This document shows, one piece after another, positions 18,975 to 28,455 of a stretch of DNA of 64,000 nucleotides. Under the pieces are notes generated by a model. The model saw nothing but the letters and a program-made list of their open reading frames with translations. It had not been told where the DNA came from and did not search any database. The translations under genes were made by a program, and so were the position numbers. Source of the stretch: Bifidobacterium sp. 7101 (GTDB taxonomy: Bacteria > Actinomycetota > Actinomycetes > Actinomycetales > Bifidobacteriaceae); the NCBI RefSeq assembly GCF_000499285.1, contig NZ_AWUN01000002.1, positions 62,001 through 126,000 of the forward strand, given 5' to 3'. How positions within the stretch are numbered: the first letter of the stretch is position 1; every line of letters starts with the position of its first letter.

Positions 18975-20498
18975 TCAGTCCAAACCGGCCTGCGTGGCCT
19001 TGGATATCTTCCCGCTGAGCTGATGCCGACCGAGCAGGGAGTGCCGGTAGGAATAGCCGAAGTATATGGCCAATCCTGCAGCCAGCCAGACTACGAATCG
19101 GATCCAGGTCAGCACGGTGAGGTTGAGCATGAGCCAGAGGCAGGCCAGGGCGATCAGAATGGGAACCCAGGGGTTGCCTGGCATCTTGAAGGACCGGGGC
19201 AGGTCAGGCCGGCGCTTGCGCATGATGGGCAGAGAGATGGCCACCAGCAGGAAGGCCGAGAGCGTGCCGATATTGACCATGTCGGACAAGACGTCTATGG
19301 GGAAGCAGGAGGCCACCACGGCCACCACGATGCCACCCAGGATCTGAATGCGGGCAGGCGTGCCATGACGACCAGTGCGGGACAGGGCACGTGGAAGAAG
19401 TCCGTCGCGGCTCATGGCGAAGACAATACGGGTCAGCCCCAGCAGGAGCACCATGACCACGGTGGTCAGCCCCACCACGATGCCGAAGGAAATGATCTTG
19501 GCGGCCCAGGGAGCACCGACCATCTCGAAGCCGGTGGCCAGGGAGGGGTTCTTGGCCTTGGCCAGATCCTTGTAGGAGACCATGCCGGTGGTGACGATGG
19601 CGACCAGTATGTACAGGGTGATGACGATCAGCATGCCCAGGCCGATTCCGCGGGGAATGGTCTTGTGAGGTTCCTTGGCCTCCTCGGAGGTAGTAGCTAC
19701 AATATCAAAGCCCACGAAGGCGAAGAAGACCAGGGCAGCGCCTGAGAGGATGCCGGGGACACCGTAGATGGTGGGCTGCATGCCCGAGACCCACTGCCAG
19801 AGCGGCTGGCCCATGATTCCCGGCACGCTGGCACCAGGAACAGCCGAGGCCGGTTCGGACGGCGGGATGAAGGGCCGGTAGTTGTCCAACTTGACATAGA
19901 AGAAGCCCACCACGATGACGAAGACCACAATGCCGATCTTGAGGACGGTCAAGGCGCCGTCGAACCGGGCAGAAAGTTTGGTGCCCAGAACCAGAAGGAC
20001 CGTGAAGAGGGTGACTACCGCCAGCGGGGCCAGGTCCACGTCCAGGCCGCCCACATGGAAGCTGGAGCTGAATGAGGTGCCCCCCATCAGATGGATGAAG
20101 TCGTTCAGGTAGACGCCCCAGTACTTGGAGATGACCGAGGCGGCCATGAGCATCTCCAGAATCAGGTCCCAGCCGATGATCCAGGCCACCAGTTCACCCA
20201 TGGTGTTGTAGGTAAAGGTGTAGGCCGAGCCTGAAACCGGGATCATGGAGGCGAACTCCGCGTAACACATGACGGCTGCCGCGCAGACGATGCCTGCGAT
20301 GACGAAGGAGATGATGACGGCCGGCCCCGCATGGAAGGCCGCCGCCTGGGCCCCCACCGAGAAGATGCCGGCGCCTACGGCCACTGCGACGGCCATGATG
20401 GCCAGGTCCCAGGTGGTCAGCGTCCGTTTGAGCGACCTGCCCTCCTCCCCGGTCTCTGCCAGGGTCTGTTCAACCGATTTCTTCCTGAATAATTCCAT
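18975..20498 (-). CDS. APC-family amino acid permease
   Basis: This is an integral membrane amino acid transporter of 507 residues with about 12-13 hydrophobic helices. The first helix has the APC substrate-binding signature (IMAVAVAVGAGIFSVGAQAA), and the middle has FFAFVGFDIVATTSEEAKEPHKTIPRGI, typical of the YfnA/cationic amino acid transporter branch. I chose the ATG at 20498 (MELFRKKSVEQTL) because GGGAGCAGG precedes it; the open frame extends another 79 codons upstream without family resemblance. Substrate cannot be told from sequence. A perfect palindrome, AAGTCCGGACTT, lies about 70 bases upstream. Confidence 0.9.
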   Translation of the reverse strand: MELFRKKSVEQTLAETGEEGRSLKRTLTTWDLAIMAVAVAVGAGIFSVGAQAAAFHAGPAVIISFVIAGIVCAAAVMCYAEFASMIPVSGSAYTFTYNTMGELVAWIIGWDLILEMLMAASVISKYWGVYLNDFIHLMGGTSFSSSFHVGGLDVDLAPLAVVTLFTVLLVLGTKLSARFDGALTVLKIGIVVFVIVVGFFYVKLDNYRPFIPPSEPASAVPGASVPGIMGQPLWQWVSGMQPTIYGVPGILSGAALVFFAFVGFDIVATTSEEAKEPHKTIPRGIGLGMLIVITLYILVAIVTTGMVSYKDLAKAKNPSLATGFEMVGAPWAAKIISFGIVVGLTTVVMVLLLGLTRIVFAMSRDGLLPRALSRTGRHGTPARIQILGGIVVAVVASCFPIDVLSDMVNIGTLSAFLLVAISLPIMRKRRPDLPRSFKMPGNPWVPILIALACLWLMLNLTVLTWIRFVVWLAAGLAIYFGYSYRHSLLGRHQLSGKISKATQAGLD

Positions 20499-20568
20499 CC
20501 TGCTCCCAATCGTGAGGTATTGTGCCGTAAGCTCCTCCGGCCCATCACTATAGGAGATGGGAATACAC

Positions 20569-20580
20569 AAGTCCGGACTT
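20569..20580 (-). promoter_or_regulatory. 12-bp palindrome upstream of the permease
   Basis: AAGTCCGGACTT is a perfect palindrome with a CG centre, the size and form of a LacI/TetR half-site pair, between the uxaC end and the permease start. No regulator can be assigned. Confidence 0.3.
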
Positions 20581-20661
20581 TGCCCATTTCGGGATACTAC
20601 CCGCTGGGGAGCACGACCGGAACCACCTAATGCAAGCCGTGCGCTTCCGCTAACCTGCGCA

Positions 20662-22068
20662 TCAGCTCTTGAAAAGTGCCAGGGCGTTCTCATAGGAGAC
20701 CGCGCGGACCAGAGGGGCAAGATACTCCTCGTCATCAGGAATGACGCCTTGGGCCGCCCAGTCGCCCAGGAGACCGCAGAGCACCCTGCGGAAGAGCTCG
20801 TGCCTGGGGAAGGACAGGAAGCTGCGGGAGTCAGTGGTCATACCCACTGCATTGCCCAGGAGTGAGGTTTCTGCCAGAACCTCAAGCTGGCGGCGCATCC
20901 CGGTGATGGTGTCGTTGAACCACCAGGCGTTGCCAAGCTGAAGCTGGCCCCGATCATCGCCGCCGAAGCAGCCCAGGTCAGTGGCTATGGCCATGTAGTC
21001 GTTGGGATTGAGGGAATAGACGATGATCCTGGGCAGGGTGTTCGAGCGCTGCGCCTGGTCAAGGAGGGCCGCCAGGGGGGCGGCCACCGAACCGTCCGCC
21101 ATGGCGTCATAACCCGTGTCGGCACCCAGCCGCTGGAAGGCTGTCGAATTGTTGTTGCGGCTGGCATGAAGATGGAGCTGCATGGTCCAACCTTTATCCT
21201 TGTAGATCCGCATGAGCTCAAGGAGGAGGGCTGCACGGTATTGGGCCTGCTCCTGCCTGCCCAGCCCGGACCCGGCTCTGGCCTTGCTGAAGATGGCATC
21301 CAGCTGCTCAACAGTCGCCGGAGCGAACTCCACCACATCGACAGCATGGTCGGAGAGTCTGGAACCATGCTGATGGAAGTAATCCACACGACTGTGCAGA
21401 GCGTCGACCAGGTCGCTGAAGTCATTGATAGGCTTGCCACAGACCGACTCCATTATGCCGATCCACTCGCCATACCCCTTGGCGGTCGGGTTCAGGGCCG
21501 CATCCGGGCGGAAGGCAGGGACCATCCTGAAGGACTCCCCCTCCTCAGCAAATCGATCGTGGTACTCCAGACTGTCCTCAGGGGAATCCGTGGTGCAGAC
21601 CACCTTGACGTTCATGCGACGCAGAAGCGCTCTTCGCGAGAAGTCCGGAGTGGCCAGCTGCTCGTTGGTCTTGTCAAAGATGGACCTGGCGGTCTTGGTG
21701 GTCAAGGGTTCGCAGATGCCGAAGTACCTCCGTAGCTCCATGTGCGTCCACAGATAGACCGGGCTGCCCACAGCCTGTTCCATGGTCCGGGCATAAGCCA
21801 TGAATTTGCCCCAAGGGTCGCCGTCACCGGTGATCAGCCGTTCCGGAACGCCATTGGCCCTCTCCAACCGCCATTTATAATGGTCTCCATAATTGTGACC
21901 ATCCGTCAGCCAGGCATCGACGATATTATCGAAGTTGGGGTCCTCATAGATCTCCTTGGCGTGCAGATGGCAATGATAATCCACCAAAGGAAGATTCTCA
22001 GCCACATCATGGAACAACTCCCGAGACAGCTGCGTCCCGAGAAGAAAATCGTCATCCAGAAAAGCCAC
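20662..22068 (-). CDS. uxaC: Glucuronate (hexuronate) isomerase
   Basis: UxaC converts D-glucuronate to D-fructuronate and D-galacturonate to D-tagaturonate, the first cytosolic step of hexuronate use. The amidohydrolase-like metal site is suggested by LPLVDYHCHLHAKEIYED near the N-terminus; WTMQLHLHASRNNN and GMTTDSRSFLSFPRHELFRRVLC are family blocks. I chose the GTG at 22068 (M-AFLDDDFLLGTQLS) since AAGGAG lies six bases upstream and the resulting 468 residues match the family. The upstream open frame adds 31 unsupported codons. It lies downstream of the LacI regulator on the same strand. Confidence 0.93.
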   Translation of the reverse strand: MAFLDDDFLLGTQLSRELFHDVAENLPLVDYHCHLHAKEIYEDPNFDNIVDAWLTDGHNYGDHYKWRLERANGVPERLITGDGDPWGKFMAYARTMEQAVGSPVYLWTHMELRRYFGICEPLTTKTARSIFDKTNEQLATPDFSRRALLRRMNVKVVCTTDSPEDSLEYHDRFAEEGESFRMVPAFRPDAALNPTAKGYGEWIGIMESVCGKPINDFSDLVDALHSRVDYFHQHGSRLSDHAVDVVEFAPATVEQLDAIFSKARAGSGLGRQEQAQYRAALLLELMRIYKDKGWTMQLHLHASRNNNSTAFQRLGADTGYDAMADGSVAAPLAALLDQAQRSNTLPRIIVYSLNPNDYMAIATDLGCFGGDDRGQLQLGNAWWFNDTITGMRRQLEVLAETSLLGNAVGMTTDSRSFLSFPRHELFRRVLCGLLGDWAAQGVIPDDEEYLAPLVRAVSYENALALFKS

Positions 22069-22257
22069 TACAAACTCCTTAGTCGAAAACAGCAGGTCCG
22101 GCATTCGAATTTCCGCGTTGCTCTCAATTCTCCTGTACGGGCCAAGGGGCAGGCGGGGCATCTACACGATCGGAACTCTCATATGCTGTTAGTCAGACTA
22201 TGCGCGCCAGAAAAGGCACAGCATGATGTTGCCATGATTTGTCGGGACCTGCCCTGA

Positions 22258-23289
22258 TCAGGAACCTGACGCAGCCTTGCCCGTACTCTGTCTGATGACC
22301 AGACGGGCCGGAACCGTCGGGGCTACAGACAGGTTGGCTCCGGAAAGGCGCTGCATGAGGAGGTCGGCGGCTCCCCGTCCAAGGGCTGAAAGGGACATAT
22401 GAATGGTGGTCAGAGGCGGACTGCTCACCATGGACATGATGTCGTTGTCGAACCCGATGACCGAGACATCACGAGGACACTCGCAACCAAGCCGTCTTAA
22501 GGCCGCGATCAGGCCTATCGCCATCAAGTCGTTGTGGGCAATGACCGCTCCCGTAGGATTCTCCAGATATTTCTCGGCAAAGGAATAGCCTCCGTAAAAG
22601 GTGGGGGCGCAAGGCAGCGAGCGCTTGACGTTCATCCCCTTGGCCTCACCCTCATTGAAGATGTGCCGCCACCGTATGCCACCTGACCAGGAGGCTGCCG
22701 GTCCGTCCAAATAGGTAAGACTCCGGTACCCCAATGCGTGCAGGTAATCGACCGCCTGACATGCCCCCTTGGACGAGTCGATGCTGATGCTGGAGACGCC
22801 CCGAACATTACGGTTGACGCTGACCAGAGGACGCAGCTGGGCGCACTTGCGGATCATGGCATCGGGCATCCTAGGAGAGACCAGGATGATTCCCGAGACC
22901 ACGGGGGCGACCGCATCGATGATCCTGCGCTCCCTGGTGATGGACTCCCGCGTATCAAGAATCAGGGTTTCGAAGTGGAAACGCTCGCACTCGTCCTGGA
23001 TATTGCGGATGACGCCTGTGAAAAACTGATTGCCCAGGTCGGGCACAATGACCGCCACCAGCCCCCTGCCCTGGGAGTCTGACCTGCTGTCGACCATGTC
23101 GCTGTGATAACCCAACGAATCAGCGACCCGCTGAACCATCCGAGCGGTCGAAATGCTGACCCGATCCGGACGCGAAAAGGTGCGCGAGACCGTTGAAGGA
23201 GACACACCAGCCTGGCGGGCCACATCATATATGGTGATGCGGCGGCTGCCCTTGGAGGAACCGTCATCCGAATCTGCTTCGGTCTTCAT
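22258..23289 (-). CDS. LacI-family transcriptional regulator of the uronate genes
   Basis: The 343-residue regulator has an N-terminal helix-turn-helix and hinge (ITIYDVARQAGVSPSTVSRTFSRPDRVS) and a periplasmic-binding-protein-like effector domain (GLVAVIVPDLGNQFFTGVIRNIQ, VIAHNDLMAIGLIAAL, VSVIGFDNDIMS). It sits between uxaC (same strand) and uxuB-uxuA (divergent), so it probably controls hexuronate catabolism, with a uronate or pathway intermediate as ligand. Ligand and operator are inferred; I could not find one palindrome shared by all promoters of the island. Confidence 0.9.
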   Translation of the reverse strand: MKTEADSDDGSSKGSRRITIYDVARQAGVSPSTVSRTFSRPDRVSISTARMVQRVADSLGYHSDMVDSRSDSQGRGLVAVIVPDLGNQFFTGVIRNIQDECERFHFETLILDTRESITRERRIIDAVAPVVSGIILVSPRMPDAMIRKCAQLRPLVSVNRNVRGVSSISIDSSKGACQAVDYLHALGYRSLTYLDGPAASWSGGIRWRHIFNEGEAKGMNVKRSLPCAPTFYGGYSFAEKYLENPTGAVIAHNDLMAIGLIAALRRLGCECPRDVSVIGFDNDIMSMVSSPPLTTIHMSLSALGRGAADLLMQRLSGANLSVAPTVPARLVIRQSTGKAASGS

Positions 23290-23535
23290 CTATCCGTATC
23301 AGCCTTTCCTCCTCAGCCCCATGGCGCATGGAACACAGGCTAACGAGGCCGAGTACTTCTTAGCTTCCAAGTATAAGAAATTCCCCAGTGCCCATAACAG
23401 CCCACAGCAGTCTGGTGAGAAACAAACGGCAACTCCGAAGGTACACAAGCTCCGACTTGGGTAGGTTCGCAAGCAGGGGGTCTAGCGAATACGCCCAGTC
23501 CCCGCGGAATGGCTTTTTGATAAAGGAAGACACCG

Positions 23536-25179
23536 ATGCTTCACCTGAGCGACGAGATACATAATAAGACTGCAGCCTGGCAGGAAGCGGGCGTGACCTT
23601 GCCAACCTATGACATTGAGGCCATGCGCCAGGCCACCAAGCGCTCGCCTACCTGGGTCCACTTCGGAGCAGGCAACCTCTTCAGGGCAGTTCACGCCCCC
23701 ATTGCCCAACAACTTCTGGATTCAGGAGCCACCGACCGAGGCATATTGGCAGCCGAATCCTTCGACCCTGCCATCATCGACCAGGCCTACACCCCCTTCG
23801 ACGGCCGCTATCTTCAGGTCATCCTGAAAGCGGATGGATCCATGAAAACCTCCTTGGTCGCCTCCGTTGCGGGCGCCTACCCGCTGGGCGAGGACCCGAA
23901 GCCCTTGCATGATCTGAAGCTGGTCTTCCGCAATCCAAGCCTGCAGATGGTCACCACGACCATCACCGAGAAAGGCTATGCCCTGGTCGACTCCCAAGCC
24001 CGGCCGCTGCCGTGGATCGCTCCGGAATTCGAGGGCGGACCCGACAAAGCCAAGAGCGCCATCGCAGTCATCACGGCCCTCCTGCTGGAGCGCTACCAGG
24101 CCGGTGCCCTTCCACTGGCCCTGGTCAGCACCGACAACTTCTCACGAAACGGTGAGCGGTTCGGCCAAGCCGTCAGACAGATGGCTGACGAATGGATAGG
24201 AAGGGGCCTGGCCGAAAAAGGCTTCGGCGACTACCTCAGAGACAAGAACAAGATCACCTTCCCGCTGACCATGATCGACAGAATCACTCCCAACCCTGAC
24301 AAGGAGGTGGGTCGCCGTCTCAAGGCTCTGGGCATCGCCGATGCGGAACCTTTCCGGACCAGGGGCGGAACCGCTATGGCCCCCTATACCAACACTGAGG
24401 AAACCTGGTATTGGGTTGTCGAGGACGACTTCCCTGCAGGACGCCCGCCTCTGGAGAAGGCAGGGGTCTACATGGCCGACAAGGATACGGTCAACGCCGC
24501 CGACCAGATGAAGGTCACCACCTGCCTGAACCCCCTGCACACGGCCCTGGCCGTCTTCGGGATGCTCCTAGGATATCCGACCATGTCAAAGACCATCGCC
24601 GACCCGGACCTCAAGGCTTTGGTCACCCGCCTGGGGTATGTGGAAGGACTGCCCGTGGTCGAGGACCCGGGCATCTTCTCCCCCAAGGAGTTCCTCCGCC
24701 AGGTCATCGAGATCAGGGTCCCCAATCCTGGCCTGCCCGATACACCGGCACGCATCTGCGCCGACACCTCCCAGAAGATTCCGGTCAGATACGGAATCAC
24801 CATCAGCAAGTACATCCAAGCCAAGGACCTTGACACCGCCGATCTGGAAGCCATCCCACTGATCATCGCCGCCTGGCTGCGGCTGCTGATCGGTTCGAAC
24901 AGCAATGGAACTAACGATGCCGGACGGCCGGTCAAGTTGAGCCCAGACCCGCGCCTGGAGGAGCTTCAAAGGATTCTGGTTGACATCCCACTCAATGGGT
25001 CAGCCAAGAAGGAGACTCTGACGACGACCATCAAGTCCATCCTGGCCGATACCTCCATCTTCGGAACCGATCTGAACACCACCCCGCTGGCCGACAAAAT
25101 CGAGACCTTCCTGACCGCCATGTGCCAGGGCAATGGCGCTGTAGCGAGCACCCTTCACAAGGCTGCAAGCGCCTGGTGA
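23536..25179 (+). CDS. uxuB: Mannitol dehydrogenase family oxidoreductase, probable fructuronate reductase
   Basis: This is a 547-residue NAD-dependent polyol/uronate dehydrogenase. The N-terminal nucleotide-binding region has WVHFGAGNLFRAVHAPIAQQL, and the C-terminal family domain includes PLTMIDRITPNPDKEV and the catalytic-region MKVTTCLNPLHTALAVFG. Adjacent to uxuA and near uxaC, it most likely reduces D-fructuronate to D-mannonate. Mannitol 2-dehydrogenase activity is the main alternative, since the two share a fold. It begins the divergent uxuBA unit. Confidence 0.85.
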   Translation: MLHLSDEIHNKTAAWQEAGVTLPTYDIEAMRQATKRSPTWVHFGAGNLFRAVHAPIAQQLLDSGATDRGILAAESFDPAIIDQAYTPFDGRYLQVILKADGSMKTSLVASVAGAYPLGEDPKPLHDLKLVFRNPSLQMVTTTITEKGYALVDSQARPLPWIAPEFEGGPDKAKSAIAVITALLLERYQAGALPLALVSTDNFSRNGERFGQAVRQMADEWIGRGLAEKGFGDYLRDKNKITFPLTMIDRITPNPDKEVGRRLKALGIADAEPFRTRGGTAMAPYTNTEETWYWVVEDDFPAGRPPLEKAGVYMADKDTVNAADQMKVTTCLNPLHTALAVFGMLLGYPTMSKTIADPDLKALVTRLGYVEGLPVVEDPGIFSPKEFLRQVIEIRVPNPGLPDTPARICADTSQKIPVRYGITISKYIQAKDLDTADLEAIPLIIAAWLRLLIGSNSNGTNDAGRPVKLSPDPRLEELQRILVDIPLNGSAKKETLTTTIKSILADTSIFGTDLNTTPLADKIETFLTAMCQGNGAVASTLHKAASAW

Positions 25180-25253
25180 CATCGGCAGTCCACTGATTGA
25201 ACAAGGCAGGCAATGGCCGGGTCCGCCCGATCCGGATGTAAGGAGAAAACATC

Positions 25254-26381
25254 ATGCACATGGGATTCCGCTGGTATGGCCAGGGCAACGACACCATCAG
25301 CCTGGACGATATTCGTCAGATTCCTGGGGTGGAGACCATCGTCTGGTCCCTGCACCATAAACAGGCAGGCGAGGTTTGGCAGCCGGACGAAATCGAAGAT
25401 GCCATGTCCACAATCACCGAGTTGTCCGCCAGGGATCGGGCGGCAGGCGTAACCAAGACCTTCAACGCCGACGTGGTTGAGTCTGTCAACGTTCATGAGT
25501 CCATCAAGACCGGTTCGACGGTCCTCGGAATCAGCCGGGACCAGGCCATTGACGCCTACATCGAGACCGTAGCCAACCTGGGCAAGGCCGGGGTCAAAGT
25601 CGTCACCTACAACTTCATGCCGGTCTTCGACTGGCTGCGCACGGAGATGTTCCACCCTTGCCCAGACGGGTCCACCGCCCTCTACTACAACCAGCACCAA
25701 GTGGACCAGCTCAGCCCGCAGGGAATCATCGACGAAACCCTGAAGGGGGCCGGATCCCTGACTGTGCCCGGCTGGGAACCTGAACGGCTTGCCCATCTTC
25801 CTGAACTGATGGAGGCTTATCAGGGAATGGACCACGAGCAGATGTACGCCAACTACAAGTACTTCCTGGACGCCGTGGTCCCCACCTGCGAGCGCTACGG
25901 GGTCAAACTGGCCGTCCACCCAGACGACCCTGCCTTCGACCTGTTCGGCTGGCCGCGCGTGGTCTCCAGCAAGGAGGGAATCCAGCAAGTGCTGGACCTG
26001 AATCCCAGCCCCTGCAATGGGCTGTGCCTGTGCCTGGGATCCTTCTCATCCAGACGGGGCAACGACGCCGTGGATGCAGTCAAAACCTTCATGGACAGGA
26101 TCTACTTCAGCCACGTGCGCAACATCCGGTTCACCGATGAGCAGGGCTCATTCTACGAGGTGGGTCACCGCGCTAGCGAGGGGAACGTGGACACCGTCGG
26201 CATCATGAAGGCCTACGCCGAGGCCGATTACCAGGGCTACATCCGCCCCGACCATGGACGGCATTTGTGGAGCGAGAACACGGAGGCCGGCAGACCGCGG
26301 CCAGGCTACGGCCTTTATGACCGTGCCATGGGCATCCAGTATCTGCTTGGAGTCTGGGACGCTTACCGCTACAACCGTTGA
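25254..26381 (+). CDS. uxuA: Mannonate dehydratase
   Basis: UxuA dehydrates D-mannonate to 2-keto-3-deoxy-gluconate. The 375-residue TIM-barrel protein starts MHMGFRWYGQGNDTISLDDIRQIPGV and shows YNFMPVFDWLRTEMFH, VKLAVHPDDPAFDLFGWPRVVS and the C-terminal YIRPDHGRHLWSE metal-site region. It lies 74 bases downstream of uxuB with a good Shine-Dalgarno (AAGGAG). The kinase and aldolase needed to process the product are not in the window. Confidence 0.95.
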   Translation: MHMGFRWYGQGNDTISLDDIRQIPGVETIVWSLHHKQAGEVWQPDEIEDAMSTITELSARDRAAGVTKTFNADVVESVNVHESIKTGSTVLGISRDQAIDAYIETVANLGKAGVKVVTYNFMPVFDWLRTEMFHPCPDGSTALYYNQHQVDQLSPQGIIDETLKGAGSLTVPGWEPERLAHLPELMEAYQGMDHEQMYANYKYFLDAVVPTCERYGVKLAVHPDDPAFDLFGWPRVVSSKEGIQQVLDLNPSPCNGLCLCLGSFSSRRGNDAVDAVKTFMDRIYFSHVRNIRFTDEQGSFYEVGHRASEGNVDTVGIMKAYAEADYQGYIRPDHGRHLWSENTEAGRPRPGYGLYDRAMGIQYLLGVWDAYRYNR

Positions 26382-26709
26382 TGAAGTATAAGCCAGGCAA
26401 GGGGGCCCTTTATTTTCTCATTGCCGCCGCTCTAGCACCTTATTGCTTGGTCTCATCCGCCAAGACAAGCCTGGCCCGACGGCGAAGCAGACCTGAAATG
26501 TGAAGCAGAAGGAATCCTTAACAATAAGGAAGTGTCTGATGCCAGTCAGGGTCAATCGCAAACCCGACCCGGCATCAGACACTTATTCAGTGTTCCCGCC
26601 AGGACCACGCCCTGCAGGAAGTCTCTTTCAACCTTGGAAAGCCAACATACTGCAAATGCGATAGTCAAAATTGCCTCGAGGCAACTGACCCCTCGTTTGC
26701 GCTGTTGGC
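26382..26709. other. Convergent intergenic region uxuA-uxaB
   Basis: This 328-base region has no gene. It holds a small GC hairpin just after uxuA (AAGGG/CCCTT near 26399-26412) and, further on, two adjacent strong hairpins at 26515-26584 described separately. Confidence 0.5.
26515..26584. terminator. Double hairpin between convergent uxuA and uxaB
   Basis: The first hairpin is TCCTTA-ACAA-TAAGGA (26515-26530). It abuts a 14-bp perfect stem (26530-26543 with 26571-26584, AAGTGTCTGATGCC and complement) that continues inward as GGGTC/GACCC with a five-base bulge. The position suits a bidirectional terminator, but the flanking T-runs are poor on both strands. Confidence 0.5.
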
Positions 26710-28155
26710 TCATGCCAATCGGTCAATCAGGGGCTGGACACCCCGGTCAGCCAAATCGTCCAGGTTCTTCTGCATAGCTTCCGTTAGTCCAGCAATCCTG
26801 GTCAGGTCATGGCCCCAAATGGAAGCATCGGAAAGAATCCGATTGACAAAATCCTCCTGACCAGCAGCCTTGTGGAAGGCATCGATGACCTTTTGATCAT
26901 CCTGAATCTTCACAGCCTCACCGGCCTTGCCGCCATAAGTCCACAATAGGCAGGACAGCGCCAGGATGATGCGTTCGGGAAGCCCACACCCCTGCTCTAG
27001 GTTGGCCGTGACCAGCGGGAGAAGACGGGAGACGAATTTGGAGACCGAGTTCAACCCTATCGAGTCCAAAGAATGCTGGACAAAGGGGTTGTCGAACCGC
27101 TCGCGAACCGCAGCAGCGAAGTTCTCCAGCTCCTCCTTGGGCAGGGTCTGAACGGGAATAATCTCCTCCTCCATCTCGCGGGTAATGAAAGAGCGCATGG
27201 TCTTATCGCCCATGACCTGTCCTACAGTCTTGAATCCGGCCAGCCGAGCCACCTGGGCCATGGTGGTATGAGGACCGTTGAGCAGATAAACCTTGCGCTC
27301 ACGGTAGGGCTGTACAGCATCGCAGGTCACCAGGTCGATTCCTGCCTTCCGCGCGGGAAGCAGCTCTTGAACCTTGCGCTGGGCGGTCTGGTCTCCGGCT
27401 ACGACCCAGAGCAGAAAGGGTTCGGCCTTGACCATGTTCTGGTCCTCGTAGCCCAGCATCTCCCAAAGCTCCTGGGCATCTTCGCGCGGGTAGCCGGGGA
27501 CTATCCGATCCACGAGAGTGGATACGAAAGTGTTCTCCCGATCGAGCCATTCGATGAAGTCCTTACCCCATCCGAACCGTTCAGCGACATTTATCAGAGC
27601 CCGATGCAAGGCCGGACCGTTGTCAGCGATGAGCTCACAGGGCATAATCAGGTAGCCTGGCATGGACCTGTCGAACCTCCGCTTGAGCAGATCAGCCAAC
27701 TTCGCCGGATATCCCGCTGGTGGCTGATCCGTGACCTTATCCCCATCGTTGACGGCAATGCCTGCTTCGGTGGTATTGGAGATGATGATCTGCGTGTCGG
27801 GATCATCGGCAAGAGCCAGAAACCCCTCCCAGTCCCGGTAGGGGTTGATAGTCCTGCCGATGGAGTCAATCAACTCATGGCTGCGGACCGGCTGTCCATC
27901 CTTGAGACCTTCCAAAACGACTGTATAGAGCCCTTCCTGGTCCTCCAGGGCTTGGACTCTGCCATTTGCACGGGGCTGGACCACTGCTACGTTTCCCCCA
28001 AACACGCCCTTGTTGTTGAGCTGCTGCACTATCCACTCAACAAATCCTCTGAGGAAATTTCCCTCACCGAACTGTATGATCCTGATGGGCCGTCGAGTTG
28101 CCTTTGAACTGGTCAATCCCAGATGCATGGCCACTGCTTCCTGCAGTCTTTCCAC
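26710..28155 (-). CDS. uxaB: Tagaturonate reductase (altronate oxidoreductase)
   Basis: UxaB reduces D-tagaturonate to D-altronate with NADH. The 481-residue protein begins with a GTG at 28155 preceded by AGAGGA. The NAD-binding motif RRPIRIIQFGEGNFLRGFVEWIVQQLN follows near residue 25, and VYLLNGPHTTMAQVARLAG and VSKFVSRLLPLV lie further on. The open frame runs 79 codons further upstream, but that part is unlike the family. No uxaA (altronate dehydratase) lies nearby, so the galacturonate branch is incomplete in this window. Confidence 0.88.
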   Translation of the reverse strand: MERLQEAVAMHLGLTSSKATRRPIRIIQFGEGNFLRGFVEWIVQQLNNKGVFGGNVAVVQPRANGRVQALEDQEGLYTVVLEGLKDGQPVRSHELIDSIGRTINPYRDWEGFLALADDPDTQIIISNTTEAGIAVNDGDKVTDQPPAGYPAKLADLLKRRFDRSMPGYLIMPCELIADNGPALHRALINVAERFGWGKDFIEWLDRENTFVSTLVDRIVPGYPREDAQELWEMLGYEDQNMVKAEPFLLWVVAGDQTAQRKVQELLPARKAGIDLVTCDAVQPYRERKVYLLNGPHTTMAQVARLAGFKTVGQVMGDKTMRSFITREMEEEIIPVQTLPKEELENFAAAVRERFDNPFVQHSLDSIGLNSVSKFVSRLLPLVTANLEQGCGLPERIILALSCLLWTYGGKAGEAVKIQDDQKVIDAFHKAAGQEDFVNRILSDASIWGHDLTRIAGLTEAMQKNLDDLADRGVQPLIDRLA

Positions 28156-28455
28156 AATGCTTCCTCTCCGTCCTTTTGCCTGGCGCCCGCTGACCGCCAT
28201 GTCCTGGGAAACCGCATAACTTTCCTTCCATAACCAGGACTGATGGATCCGACAGGCCTGTCTCAACCAGCGACAAAGCGGGTGAAGGTCCGATTCGATC
28301 ATTGCAGTTTTCAAGCTATGCGATAGGGGAATGGCAGAGGAATATGTTGCCGGCTGTTGCTTGTCCTGGCATTGCTGATGGGCATCTGTCAAAAACAGAC
28401 CCTCAGATCTTCGGATCGATCTGAGGGTCGGAAGAAGAGGATCCTGAAGATGGGG
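28156..28455. other. Intergenic region uxaB-murB
   Basis: Three hundred bases contain the murB terminator (28390-28429) and, closer to uxaB, its presumed promoter, which I cannot define. No further gene is supported. Confidence 0.4.
28390..28429 (-). terminator. Terminator of murB
   Basis: A perfect 12-bp stem (GACCCTCAGATC at 28398-28409 and its complement at 28418-28429) with an eight-base loop, followed on the minus strand by TGTTTTTG, lies about 27 bases after the murB stop. Confidence 0.9.
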
